Numbered from the stretch's first letter, positions 20,023-29,665 are shown. The stretch: 64,000 nt of DNA from Prorocentrum cordatum (GCA_963575745.1 CAUYUJ010016060.1:732960-796959), one strand, 5' to 3'. Program-made: numbers and translations. Notes: generated from the letters alone by a model not told the origin.

Positions 20023-21300
20023 TCAATATGAATACTACTCTCTTCCTGATGGTTTGAAAGTGGCCGACCCCCCCCCGCGTATTGTTTGTTCAAACACAGG
20101 TTTCCCCGGAGTTGGGTTTTCGCTTGCATTTTTTGTTTTATCAAAATGCTGCTCTCGCTGAGGCGCCGGCCTCATTTTCGGGCCCCGCTCGTTCCGAATC
20201 GTTTTCCCGCTGCAGCGCTGGCCTCATTTCTGTGCGCCCGCTCGTTCCGAATCGTGCTCCCGTTGCAGCGCTGGCCTCATTTCCGTGCTTCCGCTCGTTT
20301 CGACTCGTGCTCCCGCTGCAGCGCTGGCGTCATTTCCCGTGCCATGCCACGGCATGCAATGCAATGGTAGGTTGATGCTACGCCTTGCGGTGCTCTTCTA
20401 CGCCGTGCCATGCCGTGCTCTACAATGCATCGTGTACCCTTTCGGGATCATTGCCCTGCTCGACATCCGACTGAGCGGGTACAGAGGGGATCTGCGCCAT
20501 GGTAAGTGATGGGAGGGAGGGGTAGGATGTCAGACATGACACGAGCGCACCTAGCTTGATATGAATACTACTCTCCTCCTTCCCCTGATGACGGGTTGGG
20601 AGTGTTTGCCCCTTGATTCTTTACACAGGTTTCCCCGGAGTTGGGTTTTCGCCTGCATTTTTTTTCAAAATGCTGCTCTCGCTGAGGCGCCGGCCTCATT
20701 TTCGGGCCCCGCTCGTTCCGAATCGTGCTCCGGCTGCAGCGCTGGCCTCATTTCCGTGCTTCCGATCGTTCCGAATCGTGCTCCCGCTGCAGCGGTGGCC
20801 TCATTTCCGCGTTTCCGCTCGTTCCGAATCGTGCTCCCGCTGCAGCGTTGGCGTCATTTCCCGTGCCATGCCACGGCATGCAATGCAATGCTAGGTTGCG
20901 TTCCGCTGCGCGATGCCATGCCTTCAGCTGAAGCTGTGATATGCAGTGCTTAAGTGCCACGTCGTGCTATGCCATGCTACGCTTTGATCTTCAACGCCAT
21001 GCTATGCAATGTTTTGTTCGGGGCCGCTGTGCGATGCCATACTTTGCGTTGCAAGGCTTTGTGATGCAATTCTTCACTACGCCACGCCACGCCATGTTGT
21101 GACATACTACGCTTTGCGGTGTTTTTCTACGCTACGCCATGCAATGCCGTGCTCTACAATGCATCGCGTACCCTTTCGGGATCATTGCCCTGCTCGACAT
21201 CCGACTGCGAGTAGAGAGGGGATCTACGCCATGGTAAGGGACCAAGGGATGGGAGGGAGGGGTAGGATGTCAGATATGACGCGAGCGCACCTTGCTTGCC
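20023..21300 (+). repeat. Tandem segmental duplication carrying 53-bp arrays
   Basis: Copy A starts at AATATGAATACTACTCTC (about 20026) and copy B at ATATGAATACTACTCTCC (about 20559). Each has TACACAGG/ACACAGG then TTTCCCCGGAGTTGGG, a 53-bp array (TGCAGCG anchor at 20211, 20264, 20317 and at 20735, 20788, 20841), CGTGCCATGCCACGGCATGC, GCTCTACAATGCATCG, ACCCTTTCGGGATCATTGCC, and a final GGATGTCAGAYATG...GCGCACCT. Copy B carries about 200 extra bp of ATGCCATGC-type DNA. Confidence 0.8.
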
Positions 21301-21655
21301 CCCCTCCCCCTCCCCCTCCCCCTCGCGACAGCACGCCTGTGGTCTTCTGGGGTGGGGAACCCGCAACCTCAAGACGCAGCGGGCAGGCAGACGACCCTTG
21401 CCCGCAACCCCAGCCCTCAACGGGCGGCGCACCGCCTCCGCTCCGACGTTGTCCAGGGCGGCCCTGCCCGGCGGCTTCTATAAAAGCGACAGCGGCGCCC
21501 AGGAGGAGGGCGGCCGCAAGCCGGCCGCCACCGCCGCCAAGCGGCCGCAAGCCGGCCCAGCGGCTGCCGCCGGTGCCCCGGAGGAGGTCGCTTCGAGCCC
21601 GGAGAGTCAGAAGCCGGCCCGGAGGCCGGCCCAGGCCGAGGATCGACGGCCTCTT

Positions 21656-21706
<51 letters not shown>

Positions 21707-22460
21707 GCCTCCTCAGCGGCAGGAGGGTGCTTGTCCCCCGCCCCCCTCTGTAGGACCCCCCCCCGCTTTCTGCTCCTTGCCCTCCCCCTCGCTCTGCTTC
21801 CGGCCCATGCCCCCCCTTTTTTTCTGCTCCTTGCTCTCCTCTTCTCCTCCGATCCTCCTCGTCCCCCTCCTCATCCTCGTCCTGGCTTCCTCCTATTCTT
21901 CCCTTCCTCCTTCCCGCCCTCTTTGAGAAGGAAACGAGTGAGGAGGGAGGAGGAAAGGTGACCGGACCAGAACGGAACGGAATGGAACGGAAATGTTGGG
22001 GACGATCTCAAGCTCCAAAGCATGGGCTTCCTGCACAGCTGCGCAGATCAAAAACTTCATCCTTGTGACGGCATTGAGCCGTGGAAACGTCCAAGCATGT
22101 GAGAGCGGAGCCCCTGCAGGGGGGAGGACCAAGGAGCGTCTGCTGGCGCCAGCACAAAGCTAACGAACTACCGCTCGAAGTAGTCTTGCTTGCATTTGCT
22201 TGCCTCGTGGCGAGGACAAGACGACAGAGGAGGAAAGAGGAGGAGGAGGAGGAGGAGGAGAATAAGAGGGCCTCCCATCTTCCTCCTTCCTCCTTCCTCA
22301 CTCTTATCCTTCTTCTCCTCTCCCTTCATCCCTCCACGTCTACGTCGTCGTCTTCGTCTTCATTATTCGTCCCGCCCCTTTCTCTGCGACCTCCTCTACA
22401 GTCTCATCATCCTCATTATACCCCTGCTCCTCTCGTCGTCCTCCTACGTATCCTCCTGCT
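21301..22460. other. GC-rich DNA, CTG tract, pyrimidine tracts; no gene assigned
   Basis: 21470-21650 reads as Ala/Pro/Glu-rich protein in one frame (GFYKSDSGAQEEGGRKPAAT) and runs into a CTG array at 21658-21708; coding is possible but of low complexity. 22220-22262 is GGA-rich and 22300-22470 is TCC-rich. The last 16 bases before the LINE are the left target-site duplicate. Confidence 0.35.
21658..21708. repeat. CTG microsatellite (about 16 units)
   Basis: Pure CTG/TGC triplets, encoding poly-Cys, poly-Ala or poly-Leu depending on frame. Confidence 0.95.
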
Positions 22461-22477
22461 CCTCCTGTTCCTCACTG

Positions 22478-22499
22478 TCCGTAGCCATTTTGGCTCAAG
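22478..22499 (+). other. Perfect dinoflagellate spliced leader (dinoSL)
   Basis: T + CCGTAGCCATTTTGG + CTCAAG, a full 22-nt match to the conserved dinoSL. It is not followed by the GT donor of an SL RNA gene, so it is an mRNA-derived copy. It directly follows the left target-site duplicate plus one G, which could be a cap-templated base. Confidence 0.95.
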
Positions 22500-22519
22500 T
22501 CCGTAGTGTTTCACTCAAG
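22500..22519 (+). other. Second, degenerate SL relic in tandem
   Basis: TCCGTAG ... CTCAAG with a diverged, 2-nt shorter middle, directly abutting the perfect SL. It reads as the SL of an earlier retroposition round. Confidence 0.6.
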
Positions 22520-22671
22520 GACTGAGTATTTTGGCGTGGGGGAGCAGCGGCCCCCGAAGGCTTTCGTACCTCCTCTCTGCCTGCCCTGGCTGGAGGTACC
22601 TCTTTCACGTGCTACATCGGGACCGTAAGCTCCCTTCAGCAGTCACCAGTTACATCACTTTGCAGCCGCGG

Positions 22672-23862
22672 ATGTCTCAGGGTGATGGACGGGCACAGAA
22701 GACGAGCAGGCACGCCCAGAGATGTCGTGCGGAGGCGACGGATTGGGTATGCCGCTGGTGCGTCCACCCTGTGTCAGGCGCGGCTTGGTGGAACAGATCG
22801 GACAAAGTGTCATGTCAGAAGTGTGGTGTCGCCAAGGCCTCTTCCTTCCTGGAGCCTCGGTTCAAGCACACGGCGCCTTCACAGAAGCAGCAGCGTGCCG
22901 ACCGTGTGGCCTCTGCCGAGCCGCCGCCGCCATGGCATGCACGCAAGCTCGCGGAGCTGGAGAAGCAGCTGGCGGCGGCGCGGCAGCAGCTGGCCACCGG
23001 TGGGAAGACAGAGAGCAACGCAATGGAGGTCGACGTGGAGAGTGGTGAGCTGCCGCCGCAGACTCCCGCTCAGATCCGAGTTCGCCTGGACGAGATCGAT
23101 GAGGCCATGCGGGCTATCAAGGATCTCAAGGACCCCTGCTTCGAGAAGGCCAGAGAGGACTATGAGGCGGAACGTAAGCGGCTGCGGGTGGACTTGGAGG
23201 CGTCCAAGCCAGTGCCTGCGCAGCTGCGATCTTTGTCATTCCAGTCGGCGAAGTGGAACTCCAAGAAGGTCAAACACGAGGGCCGGTTGGCAGCCGCCAA
23301 GCAGGAGTTGCAGAAGCTGCAGGAGACCATCCGCGAGCAGGAGCAGTTGGTGGTCGAGGCCGAGCAGGCCATCTTGCAGATTGCAGGGGAGCAAACCAGG
23401 CTGGCGTCTACGGTGCCGAGGCCTCCACCGTCCGCCACCGAAGCGGGCGAGCTTGTGGCCGCCCTTGGCATCACGGTCGACAAGCTGGGAGGCATCTTGG
23501 CAGGACTCGGAGACGACGGTCAATTGCAAGCGAAGTTGGACTCGGCCTTGGAAGAGGTGCGGGTACTTGAGGAACGTAAGCGACAGGGGCGGACGGTACC
23601 CGAGGCAGCACAGCATGAGAAGACTGAGCCGCAGCGGGAGGCCGCCCCACCTGACGATGCCAGGTCTGAGCCTGGGGGAGTCGACGTACCAACACCAGAC
23701 GACACGGACCTGGAGGAGCTGCGAGCTTTCCTGGGGCGCGCTGGTGTCGCGGTGCAGCCTGGGGCCGATGAGGCAGCGATTCGTGGGAGCGTTCGCAAGT
23801 TGGCCGAAGGGCTCAATGAATGGAGAACCGAGAAGCGTGCCAAGGTCCAGGTCCCCGCCTAG
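22672..23862 (+). CDS. LINE ORF1: RanBP2-type zinc finger and coiled-coil protein
   Basis: 396 residues from the ATG at 22672, the first ATG in this frame after the SL. Residues 25-51 form a RanBP2-type zinc finger: W-x-C-x2-C, Asn at 41, then six residues before C48-x2-C51 (WVCRWC ... NRSDKVSCQKC). Residues about 85-105, 140-180 and 200-240 are heptad-like helices (KLAELEKQLAAARQQL, EKAREDYEAERKRLR, KQELQKLQETIREQEQLVV), so a coiled-coil oligomer is likely. In LINEs, ORF1 proteins bind the element RNA and form the ribonucleoprotein; a zinc finger of a type known to bind RNA or ubiquitin fits that role, but this is inference. The C-terminus (DTDLEELRAFLGRAGVAVQP) may be a small helical domain. 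No stops or frameshifts. ORF2 begins about 100 bp downstream in another frame. Confidence 0.8.
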   Translation: MSQGDGRAQKTSRHAQRCRAEATDWVCRWCVHPVSGAAWWNRSDKVSCQKCGVAKASSFLEPRFKHTAPSQKQQRADRVASAEPPPPWHARKLAELEKQLAAARQQLATGGKTESNAMEVDVESGELPPQTPAQIRVRLDEIDEAMRAIKDLKDPCFEKAREDYEAERKRLRVDLEASKPVPAQLRSLSFQSAKWNSKKVKHEGRLAAAKQELQKLQETIREQEQLVVEAEQAILQIAGEQTRLASTVPRPPPSATEAGELVAALGITVDKLGGILAGLGDDGQLQAKLDSALEEVRVLEERKRQGRTVPEAAQHEKTEPQREAAPPDDARSEPGGVDVPTPDDTDLEELRAFLGRAGVAVQPGADEAAIRGSVRKLAEGLNEWRTEKRAKVQVPA

Positions 23863-23962
23863 GGAGGGACGGCCTTCGGCACACACACGTTGTCGCTCTG
23901 CGCACTTCTCGGCACGTACTCTGGTTGTATGGTTGACGGCTCTGGTTCGAACAGTGGGTGCT

Positions 23963-24658
23963 ATGCCGTTGCTGGGCACGGCAGCAGGGTCGCTTGCTGC
24001 GAACCCACTGTTCCAGGAGCCTGGCGGCAGTGGAGCTGCTGATGAGGTGGCCAGGGCGCGCTGCCTGGGTCGGAGCGGCGGCGGCAGCGCCAAGGGCCGT
24101 GGCAAGGGACGGGGAGGACGAGCCGCGGACGCGCGGGTGGCCGATGCCTCGTCCCACGTCCGACCTCCTGCTCGAGACGTCGACGGACGTAGCGCCCCGA
24201 GCGGGAGGGCTGCCGCGGCCCAGGCGAGTCCGCAGCCGCTCGACTCCTGGCCCCGACGTGGTGCTGCGCAGGACGGGCCAAGCCATGGCGCTGGAGGCCT
24301 AGCGGCCGAAGGCCGTGGCAAGGGGCGTGCTAGGCGAGCCGCGGACGCGCGGGTGGTCGATGCCTCGCCTCTCGCCCCTGGGCCCACTCGGGCCGTCGAC
24401 GGACGGAGCGCAGCCCCGAGTGGGGCCTTGGCCACAGAGCAGGTTGAGGTGGCCAGGGCGCACTGCCTGGGTCGGAGCGGCGGTGGCAGTGCCAAGGGCC
24501 GTGGCAAGGGGCGGGGAGGGCGAGCCGCGGACGCGCGGGTAGCCGATGCCTCGTCCCACGCCCGACCTCCTGCTCGAGACGTCGACGGACGTAGCGCCCC
24601 GAGCGGGAGGGCTGCCGCGGCCCAGGCGAGTCCGCAGCCGCTCGACTCCAGGCCCTGA
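23963..24658 (+). CDS. LINE ORF2, N-terminal segment ended by a premature TGA
   Basis: Same frame as the long ORF2 downstream. The ATG at 23963 (MPLLGTAAGSLAANPLFQEP) is the first after ORF1 and gives 231 codons before TGA at 24656-24658. The segment is Gly/Arg/Ala-rich (GGGSAKGRGKGRGGRAADAR) and is mostly the 402-bp tandem duplicate, so it is probably a disordered basic linker ahead of the endonuclease. The TGA sits opposite a CGA at 24254-24256 in the other duplicate, so it arose by one C-to-T change at a CpG. Without it ORF2 would have 1,759 residues from 23963 to 29242. The true start may be upstream, because this frame is open from about 22682 and overlaps ORF1. Confidence 0.6.
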   Translation: MPLLGTAAGSLAANPLFQEPGGSGAADEVARARCLGRSGGGSAKGRGKGRGGRAADARVADASSHVRPPARDVDGRSAPSGRAAAAQASPQPLDSWPRRGAAQDGPSHGAGGLAAEGRGKGRARRAADARVVDASPLAPGPTRAVDGRSAAPSGALATEQVEVARAHCLGRSGGGSAKGRGKGRGGRAADARVADASSHARPPARDVDGRSAPSGRAAAAQASPQPLDSRP

Positions 24659-24849
24659 CATGGTGCTGCGCAGGACGGGCCAAGCCATGGCGCTGGAGGC
24701 CTAGCGGCCGAAGGCCGTGGCAAGGGGCGCGCTAGGCGAGCCGCGGACGCGCGGGTGGTCGATGCCTCGCCTCTCGCCCCTGGGCCCACTCGGGCCGTCG
24801 ACGGACGGAGCGCAGCCCCGAGTGGGGCCTTGGCCACAGAGCAGGCCGG
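24044..24849 (+). repeat. 402-bp tandem duplication inside ORF2
   Basis: Unit 1 starts at GAGGTGGCCAGGGCGC (24044) and unit 2 at the same sequence at 24446. The copies are nearly identical. 402 bp is 134 codons, so the frame is kept. A partial internal similarity also exists between the two halves of the unit (GGCCGTGGCAAGGG ... GCCGCGGACGCGCGGGTGG). Confidence 0.9.
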
Positions 24850-27800
24850 CAGCAAGGGCAGCATCGCGACGTTGAATTGTTCGTCCGGGAAGCAGCTGCT
24901 CGAGTACATGGTGCACTGCAGTCACACAGTGGTCGCGGTGCAAGAACGCCATGCTGCTCCTGATGATCTGGCTGACGCGCAGCACCGTTTGCTGGACGCG
25001 GGCTGGCAAGGCATACGGGCAGCAGCCAACCCCACAGGCAATGGCGGCACACAGGCAGGGCTAGCTGTATTGGCGAGGCCGAACGTCCTGATCACGCGTG
25101 GGCCGTGCCTGAACGGGCAGACCGAGCTGGCTGGTGGTCGAGCGTTGCCTGCCCAAGTCCATTGGGGAATTCCTGGAGGAGTGGTGCTGGTCTCAGTGTA
25201 TCTATACGTCAATGAGGGTTGGTCAGACACTAACCTACACATCATGCAAGAGGTTAGCAGTTATTTTGAGAAATTGCATCATGCTGGCTACGATTGGATT
25301 GTGGCAGGAGGTTTCAATAGTGAAGCGTCGCAGTTTGGTGATCTGCGGTGGCTTCACGGGCTTGGCGGTATGCTTCGGGCTCCAGTTGCGACCACATGTC
25401 GACAAGCTATGCCTGGTAGTTGCATCGACTATTGCCTCACATCGTCTAACTTGATGACACGTGTGGAACAGCCGTGCGTACAGGAAGCGACTACCACTTT
25501 CCCACACTTGCCTGTGTACATGCCTATCAGTGGTAAGGACATCCAGTTGTATCATCGTGAACTTCGTGGGCCGCATTCTGTGCCCAAGCAGCCGAAACCA
25601 GGATGTTCGAGGTTCCCATTATGTTGGCATGGAGTGGTACGTCTTATAGATGCCGCGTGTGACGATAGCAGTTTGCAGGTGGCATGGGATGCAGTGTTGA
25701 GCCAAATCGAGCTGGAGCTGCTTGCCAGGCATGACATCGTTGGCGCCAAGGTCGAGCCGTTCGTTGGAGCATGTGGCCCCGTCGAGTTCGAGAAGGTCAA
25801 ACTGCAGTGGCAACCACAACAGAAACGTTCATATTTGTCGAAAGCAGCCAATGCGTGGAGTGTCGCGGCCAGGTGGGCACGACATATGCGTAGGGCGAAG
25901 GAAGCGATCACCCATGTCACGGTTTTGGTGAGTCATCAGCAAGAGACAGGTGCGTTGGACACAGCCCTTTATCACAAGCTGTCGAACTTGATGATTGAGC
26001 TTGGCCGTTTCGTGGCGAAGGTGTTGTCCGAGACGGCCGTGCTCAGCGAGCTCGACAGCTGGGCGTCTGACGTTTTTCTCTCAGGAATGGAGTTCCTGGT
26101 CGATCCAGAAGTCGATGCAGTGCTGGATGCAATCGAAGCCAAAGCAGCGGAGTTTGCTGAGGCACACAGCCAGAAGACCGCCAAAGCCTGGAGGGACTGG
26201 GCGGCAGCTAGCTTCATTAATGGTGCGCGTTTCGCGCATAGGCACACGAGGGGGAGGGCGTCGCAGGAGGTGGTTAATGCAAGTGTGACTGCTCGCCCGC
26301 CCGCCCAGCCGCATCAGTTAGCCGATAAGGCCATGCGGGAATGGGAGAATATCTGGACGATGCATGATGTTGCCGCCCCACAGTTGCCAGCAGAAGCGAA
26401 GGGCTGGGAAGAGCTCCCACCTTTGACTGTGCTAGACGTGCAGCGCGCCATTCTTCAGTTTCCATGGGCGACGGGGGTCGGCCAGTTTAGCTTCGCACCC
26501 CGCAGTCTTATTTTCCTGAGCAATTCAGGCCTGGCGACCGGTGCCAAGCTATTCATGAAGTGTGAAAGTCTCTTGATCTGGCCATCTTGTAGACTGCTGA
26601 CGCAGCTAGTTCGCCTCCCCAAGGCGTCAGGGGGATGTAGATTGATAGCGCTCTTGAACACGCTTCTGAGAGTCTGGGGTAGAGCCCGCAGGCCCATAGC
26701 GGCCGCCTGGGAGGTCGAGCACGATCTCGAATGTTTCTGGGGGACGGGAGCTGGTAGGTCGAGCTCGGACAGCGCGTTTTCTTTGAATCATGATGCTGAG
26801 ATAGCGCACGAGATAGGAGAGGACAGCCTCACAGTCTTTATCGATATGCTGAAATGCTATGATACTGTCATCTTGCAGAGCCTGCTTCACGAGGCTAGGC
26901 TGAATCAGTTCCCGATGAGATTAGCATGGATGACGATTCAGACATACTTGCAACCTCGCTGCCTGCGTGCCTTTGCTTCACTGTCTGTGCCAGTGCAGTC
27001 CAATCAGGGTATCCTAGCAGGCTGTTCTTTGGCCACTACAATGCTTCGGGTCCTGTTGGACAGAAGCCTGCAGGATAGCATGACTATATACCCCACGGTC
27101 AAGCCACGAGCTCTGATCGATGATGTGAGCTTCCACTGGACTGGTGAACGGGCCAGGGTGGGAGAGCACGACGGTCAGGCTAGAGACTTGGCCAATGCAG
27201 TTCACAGTTTTTGCCTTAGCGTGAGGCCGCTCGGGTTAGTAGTCCAGCCGAGCAAGTCAGGGTTCGTTGCGAACACGACTCGAGGTCGAGATCTATTCGC
27301 TCGATTAGTCAAGCCTCTTCGCATGAGAGCGAAGCGAGCGATGCGCAATTTAGGGCACGAGATGCACGGCACTAGGGTCTTGCGTGTGCAAGAAAAGACG
27401 CGTCTTAAGAACCTCGCGGCTCGTAGGCGCAAAGTGTGGGGATTGAAGCACGCCGCGGGGGAGGCCGTGAAATCCTTGTGGAGGACGGAGCTCCTCCCAG
27501 CTGGCGGCCATGGCGCTGGAGTGTCTGGGATATCCGACACGGCGATTCGAGAACTTCGGACGTTCGCTGGAGGCATGTGCGGGGCCAAGCCCAAGGCGTC
27601 GCTCACCCTGTTTTTAGCAACGCAGCGAGACGACAGGTTCGACCCTATTTTTGATGCGACGGTTCCTCTGGTGGTTAGGTTTGCTTCGTTCATCTGGGAC
27701 AATAGGGTCGCGCCTGGACGGCTCCGTAGAGCTTGGGATGCGGTCAAGGCCAAGCTCGACCATCGCACCTCGTGGACCAGAGCTCGTGGCCCCATCGCCT

Positions 27801-29242
27801 CTGTTTGGGTCACGCTTCTGCGTGTGGGTTGGACGATGTTTTCTCCAACAGTGCTTGTGGACGATCGAGGTCGCCACGTCGATTTGGTTAGGAATTGTCC
27901 AGGTGATGTGAACGCCTTCTTGGAGGAAGGCCTCTGCCGCTGGCAGGTAGATAGGATCCTTCAGCCCCTTCCCGACAGCCTTGGAGAGAGCTGCTGGAGG
28001 AGGGGAATGCGGAAAGCAGTTCTTGCAGTGAGAGATGTTGCGAGGCGAGGCGCCTTGCGAACGCTTTGGTCGTCGCGAGTTTGGAACCCCGAGCGGTTGC
28101 ACAGCATAGGTCTTCGCAGTTCCCCGCAGTGTTTCGTGCGCAAGCAGGCGATTGGCAACGAGTCCCATCAATGGTTTGAGTGCGAAGCCATGTTAGAAGG
28201 ATTGGACGTGCCAGTTCCCGATTGTGTCCTCGAGCTTAGGACGGCCATCAAGGCCAAGAATAATTCGCAGTCTGGAGCGGATCAATTTTATCTCAGCTTC
28301 GGTTTGCCGCCTGTGCCGCCAGCGCTGTCGCCCCCGAGCGACGTGCACCCTGTGATGGGATGGGGGGACTGGCGTGGGCGATGGGGGCGGAGGGTGTTCA
28401 CGGACGGAAGCGGCCAAGCGTCGTCGATCCCAGAGCTGGCCCGCTGCGGCTGGTCAGTGGTAGAAGTCGACGATGCGGGCAATGTTTTGCGTGCAATTTT
28501 TGGCGCGCTCCCAGGAGCGGCACAGACGGTGCCGCGAGCGGAGCACTACGCAGCGCTCAAAGCAGTTGAAGTTGCACAGCAGCCAGCGATTGTCGTGTCT
28601 GATCACCTGAATATGGTGCGAGAGGGGTGTGCTTGGTCGGAGACAGCTGCCTCCTCTTGTGGCCGCCACGCTGCGGTGTGGGAAAAAAATCGTCGGATCT
28701 GTTCGGAGGCTCCTCCTACCTTCGAGTGGGTCCCTGCCCACAGAGATCTCGCGGCGGTCTTGGAGACCCCTGATTGCGATTTTGTCCGTTTCGTTGCAAA
28801 CGAGTGGGCTGACTTCTTCGCCAAGCGTGGGGCTCTGGTGCACTCTATTGGCCAGACAATGCAGGACTATTATAAGCAAGCCATGAAGGCGGCCAGGGAC
28901 CATGCCCAAATGTTTGCATGGATGGCCCAAGCAGCCGCCAAAAAGAATGTGGAGCTCCAGCCAAGGGAAGTTGTGCCGTCTCAGGTCTGTCGTGTCGTCA
29001 CCACCCCCCTGGTTGTGCTGGACTCGCATGAGTTTCGATATTGCGAGAGCCTGTCTGAATACAGGTGCCTGAATTGTAACAGGTTCGCGAGGACTCCCGA
29101 CTCCTCGAAGGCCCTTCGAGCGAGGCGATGCGAGCCCACGGATCTCCTGCGAGCGATGGCGACGCGTTATTTCGCCCTCACCCCCGAGCGCTATCGGCAC
29201 GCCTCACTTGCAGTGGACGCCGCCGCGCGCTGCAGGCCTTGA
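24659..29242 (+). CDS. LINE ORF2: endonuclease, reverse transcriptase, RNase H
   Basis: The open part is 1,527 codons. The endonuclease/exonuclease/phosphatase domain starts at GSIATLN (24857) with the metal-binding Glu in VVAVQE (24944), VAGGFNSE at 25301-25324, GSCIDYCLTS at about 25415 and a conserved His in FPHLPVY at about 25500. The usual GDFN/GDWN motif is GGFN here, losing its Asp. The reverse transcriptase has LPKASGGCR (about 26613), FIDMLKCYD with Asp at 26843, NQGILAGCSLA and the catalytic pair in ALIDDVSF (27119-27124). A possible zinc knuckle, QCFVRKQAIGNESHQWFEC, lies at about 28130. RNase H has TDGSG (Asp 28403), RAEHYAALKA (Glu 28541), VSDHLNMV (Asp 28601) and NEWADFFAKRG (Asp 28811). 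A C-terminal SHEFRYC...YRCLNC...RRC cysteine cluster follows at about 29020-29135. It would copy element RNA at a nicked chromosomal site. The frame ends early relative to homologous-looking sequence further on. Confidence 0.85.
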   Translation, partial: HGAAQDGPSHGAGGLAAEGRGKGRARRAADARVVDASPLAPGPTRAVDGRSAAPSGALATEQAGSKGSIATLNCSSGKQLLEYMVHCSHTVVAVQERHAAPDDLADAQHRLLDAGWQGIRAAANPTGNGGTQAGLAVLARPNVLITRGPCLNGQTELAGGRALPAQVHWGIPGGVVLVSVYLYVNEGWSDTNLHIMQEVSSYFEKLHHAGYDWIVAGGFNSEASQFGDLRWLHGLGGMLRAPVATTCRQAMPGSCIDYCLTSSNLMTRVEQPCVQEATTTFPHLPVYMPISGKDIQLYHRELRGPHSVPKQPKPGCSRFPLCWHGVVRLIDAACDDSSLQVAWDAVLSQIELELLARHDIVGAKVEPFVGACGPVEFEKVKLQWQPQQKRSYLSKAANAWSVAARWARHMRRAKEAITHVTVLVSHQQETGALDTALYHKLSNLMIELGRFVAKVLSETAVLSELDSWASDVFLSGMEFLVDPEVDAVLDAIEAKAAEFAEAHSQKTAKAWRDWAAASFINGARFAHRHTRGRASQEVVNASVTARPPAQPHQLADKAMREWENIWTMHDVAAPQLPAEAKGWEELPPLTVLDVQRAILQFPWATGVGQFSFAPRSLIFLSNSGLATGAKLFMKCESLLIWPSCRLLTQLVRLPKASGGCRLIALLNTLLRVWGRARRPIAAAWEVEHDLECFWGTGAGRSSSDSAFSLNHDAEIAHEIGEDSLTVFIDMLKCYDTVILQSLLHEARLNQFPMRLAWMTIQTYLQPRCLRAFASLSVPVQSNQGILAGCSLATTMLRVLLDRSLQDSMTIYPTVKPRALIDDVSFHWTGERARVGEHDGQARDLANAVHSFCLSVRPLGLVVQPSKSGFVANTTRGRDLFARLVKPLRMRAKRAMRNLGHEMHGTRVLRVQEKTRLKNLAARRRKVWGLKHAAGEAVKSLWRTELLPAGGHGAGVSGISDTAIRELRTFAGGMCGAKPKASLTLFLATQRDDRFDPIFDATVPLVVRFASFIWDNRVAPGRLRRAWDAVKAKLDHRTSWTRARGPIASVWVTLLRVGWTMFSPTVLVDDRGRHVDLVRNCPGDVNAFLEEGLCRWQVDRILQPLPDSLGESCWRRGMRKAVLAVRDVARRGALRTLWSSRVWNPERLHSIGLRSSPQCFVRKQAIGNESHQWFECEAMLEGLDVPVPDCVLELRTAIKAKNNSQSGADQFYLSFGLPPVPPALSPPSDVHPVMGWGDWRGRWGRRVFTDGSGQASSIPELARCGWSVVEVDDAGNVLRAIFGALPGAAQTVPRAEHYAALKAVEVAQQPAIVVSDHLNMVREGCAWSETAASSCGRHAAVWEKNRRICSEAPPTFEWVPAHRDLAAVLETPDCDFVRFVANEWADFFAKRGALVHSIGQTMQDYYKQAMKAARDHAQMFAWMAQAAAKKNVELQPREVVPSQVCRVVTTPLVVLDSHEFRYCESLSEYRCLNCNRFARTPDSSKALRARRCEPTDLLRAMATRYFALTPERYRHASLAVDAAARCRP

Positions 29243-29500
29243 TGAAGGCCCAGGGCCCCCTGGAGGCCCGCTTGTGGGAGGGGGAGTGTGGGCTGACGTC
29301 GTCGCCGTCGGGGTCGATCGGGAGGTGGAATTGTATTCGGAACTTGGCCACGGTGTGGAGCGTTTCGGCTCCACGGTCATCTGCCTCTGCTGTGGGGCTT
29401 TTCAGTGTGGCTGGAGGCCGCAACCGCAAGCTGCGTGCCCAGTGCAAGGGGGCACTCGGACGTAGCTTCCACGCGTGCGAACGAGGAGATGCAGATCTCC
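29208..29500 (+). pseudogene. Frameshifted C-terminal extension of LINE ORF2
   Basis: Beyond the ORF2 stop, another plus frame reads VELYSELGHGVERFGSTVIC, then LCCGAFQ, and then a third frame reads GGRNRKLRAQCKGALG. Read across the shift, this gives H-x3-(F)-x4-C-x2-C-x~15-C, the same spacing type as SHEFRYC...YRCLNCNRFA...LRARRC at the ORF2 C-terminus. So a second copy of that putative zinc-binding module seems to follow, broken by two frameshifts. Based on pattern only. Confidence 0.45.
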
Positions 29501-29665
29501 CGTGCGTTGCGCGGGCTGCACCCCCGATCGGGGGACCCTTGCCCATGGTGCCCTCGACGCCAGGTCTCTTCCGTCGGCCTTCCGACGCGGCGGGGACGGC
29601 GCTGTCGAGGACTAGCGGCACGGTGCGATGGCTCGTGGCCTCGCCGTGTTGCTTCCAACTTCCTT

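Noticed and set aside
22478-22600. An SL RNA gene
   Set aside because: The 22-nt exon is not followed by a GT donor or an Sm-site-like intron, and it sits at a retrotransposon junction.
23236-24909. 557-codon minus-strand frame opposite ORF1/ORF2
   Set aside because: Antisense of the 402-bp duplicated, Ala/Arg/Pro-rich region of the LINE; no domains.
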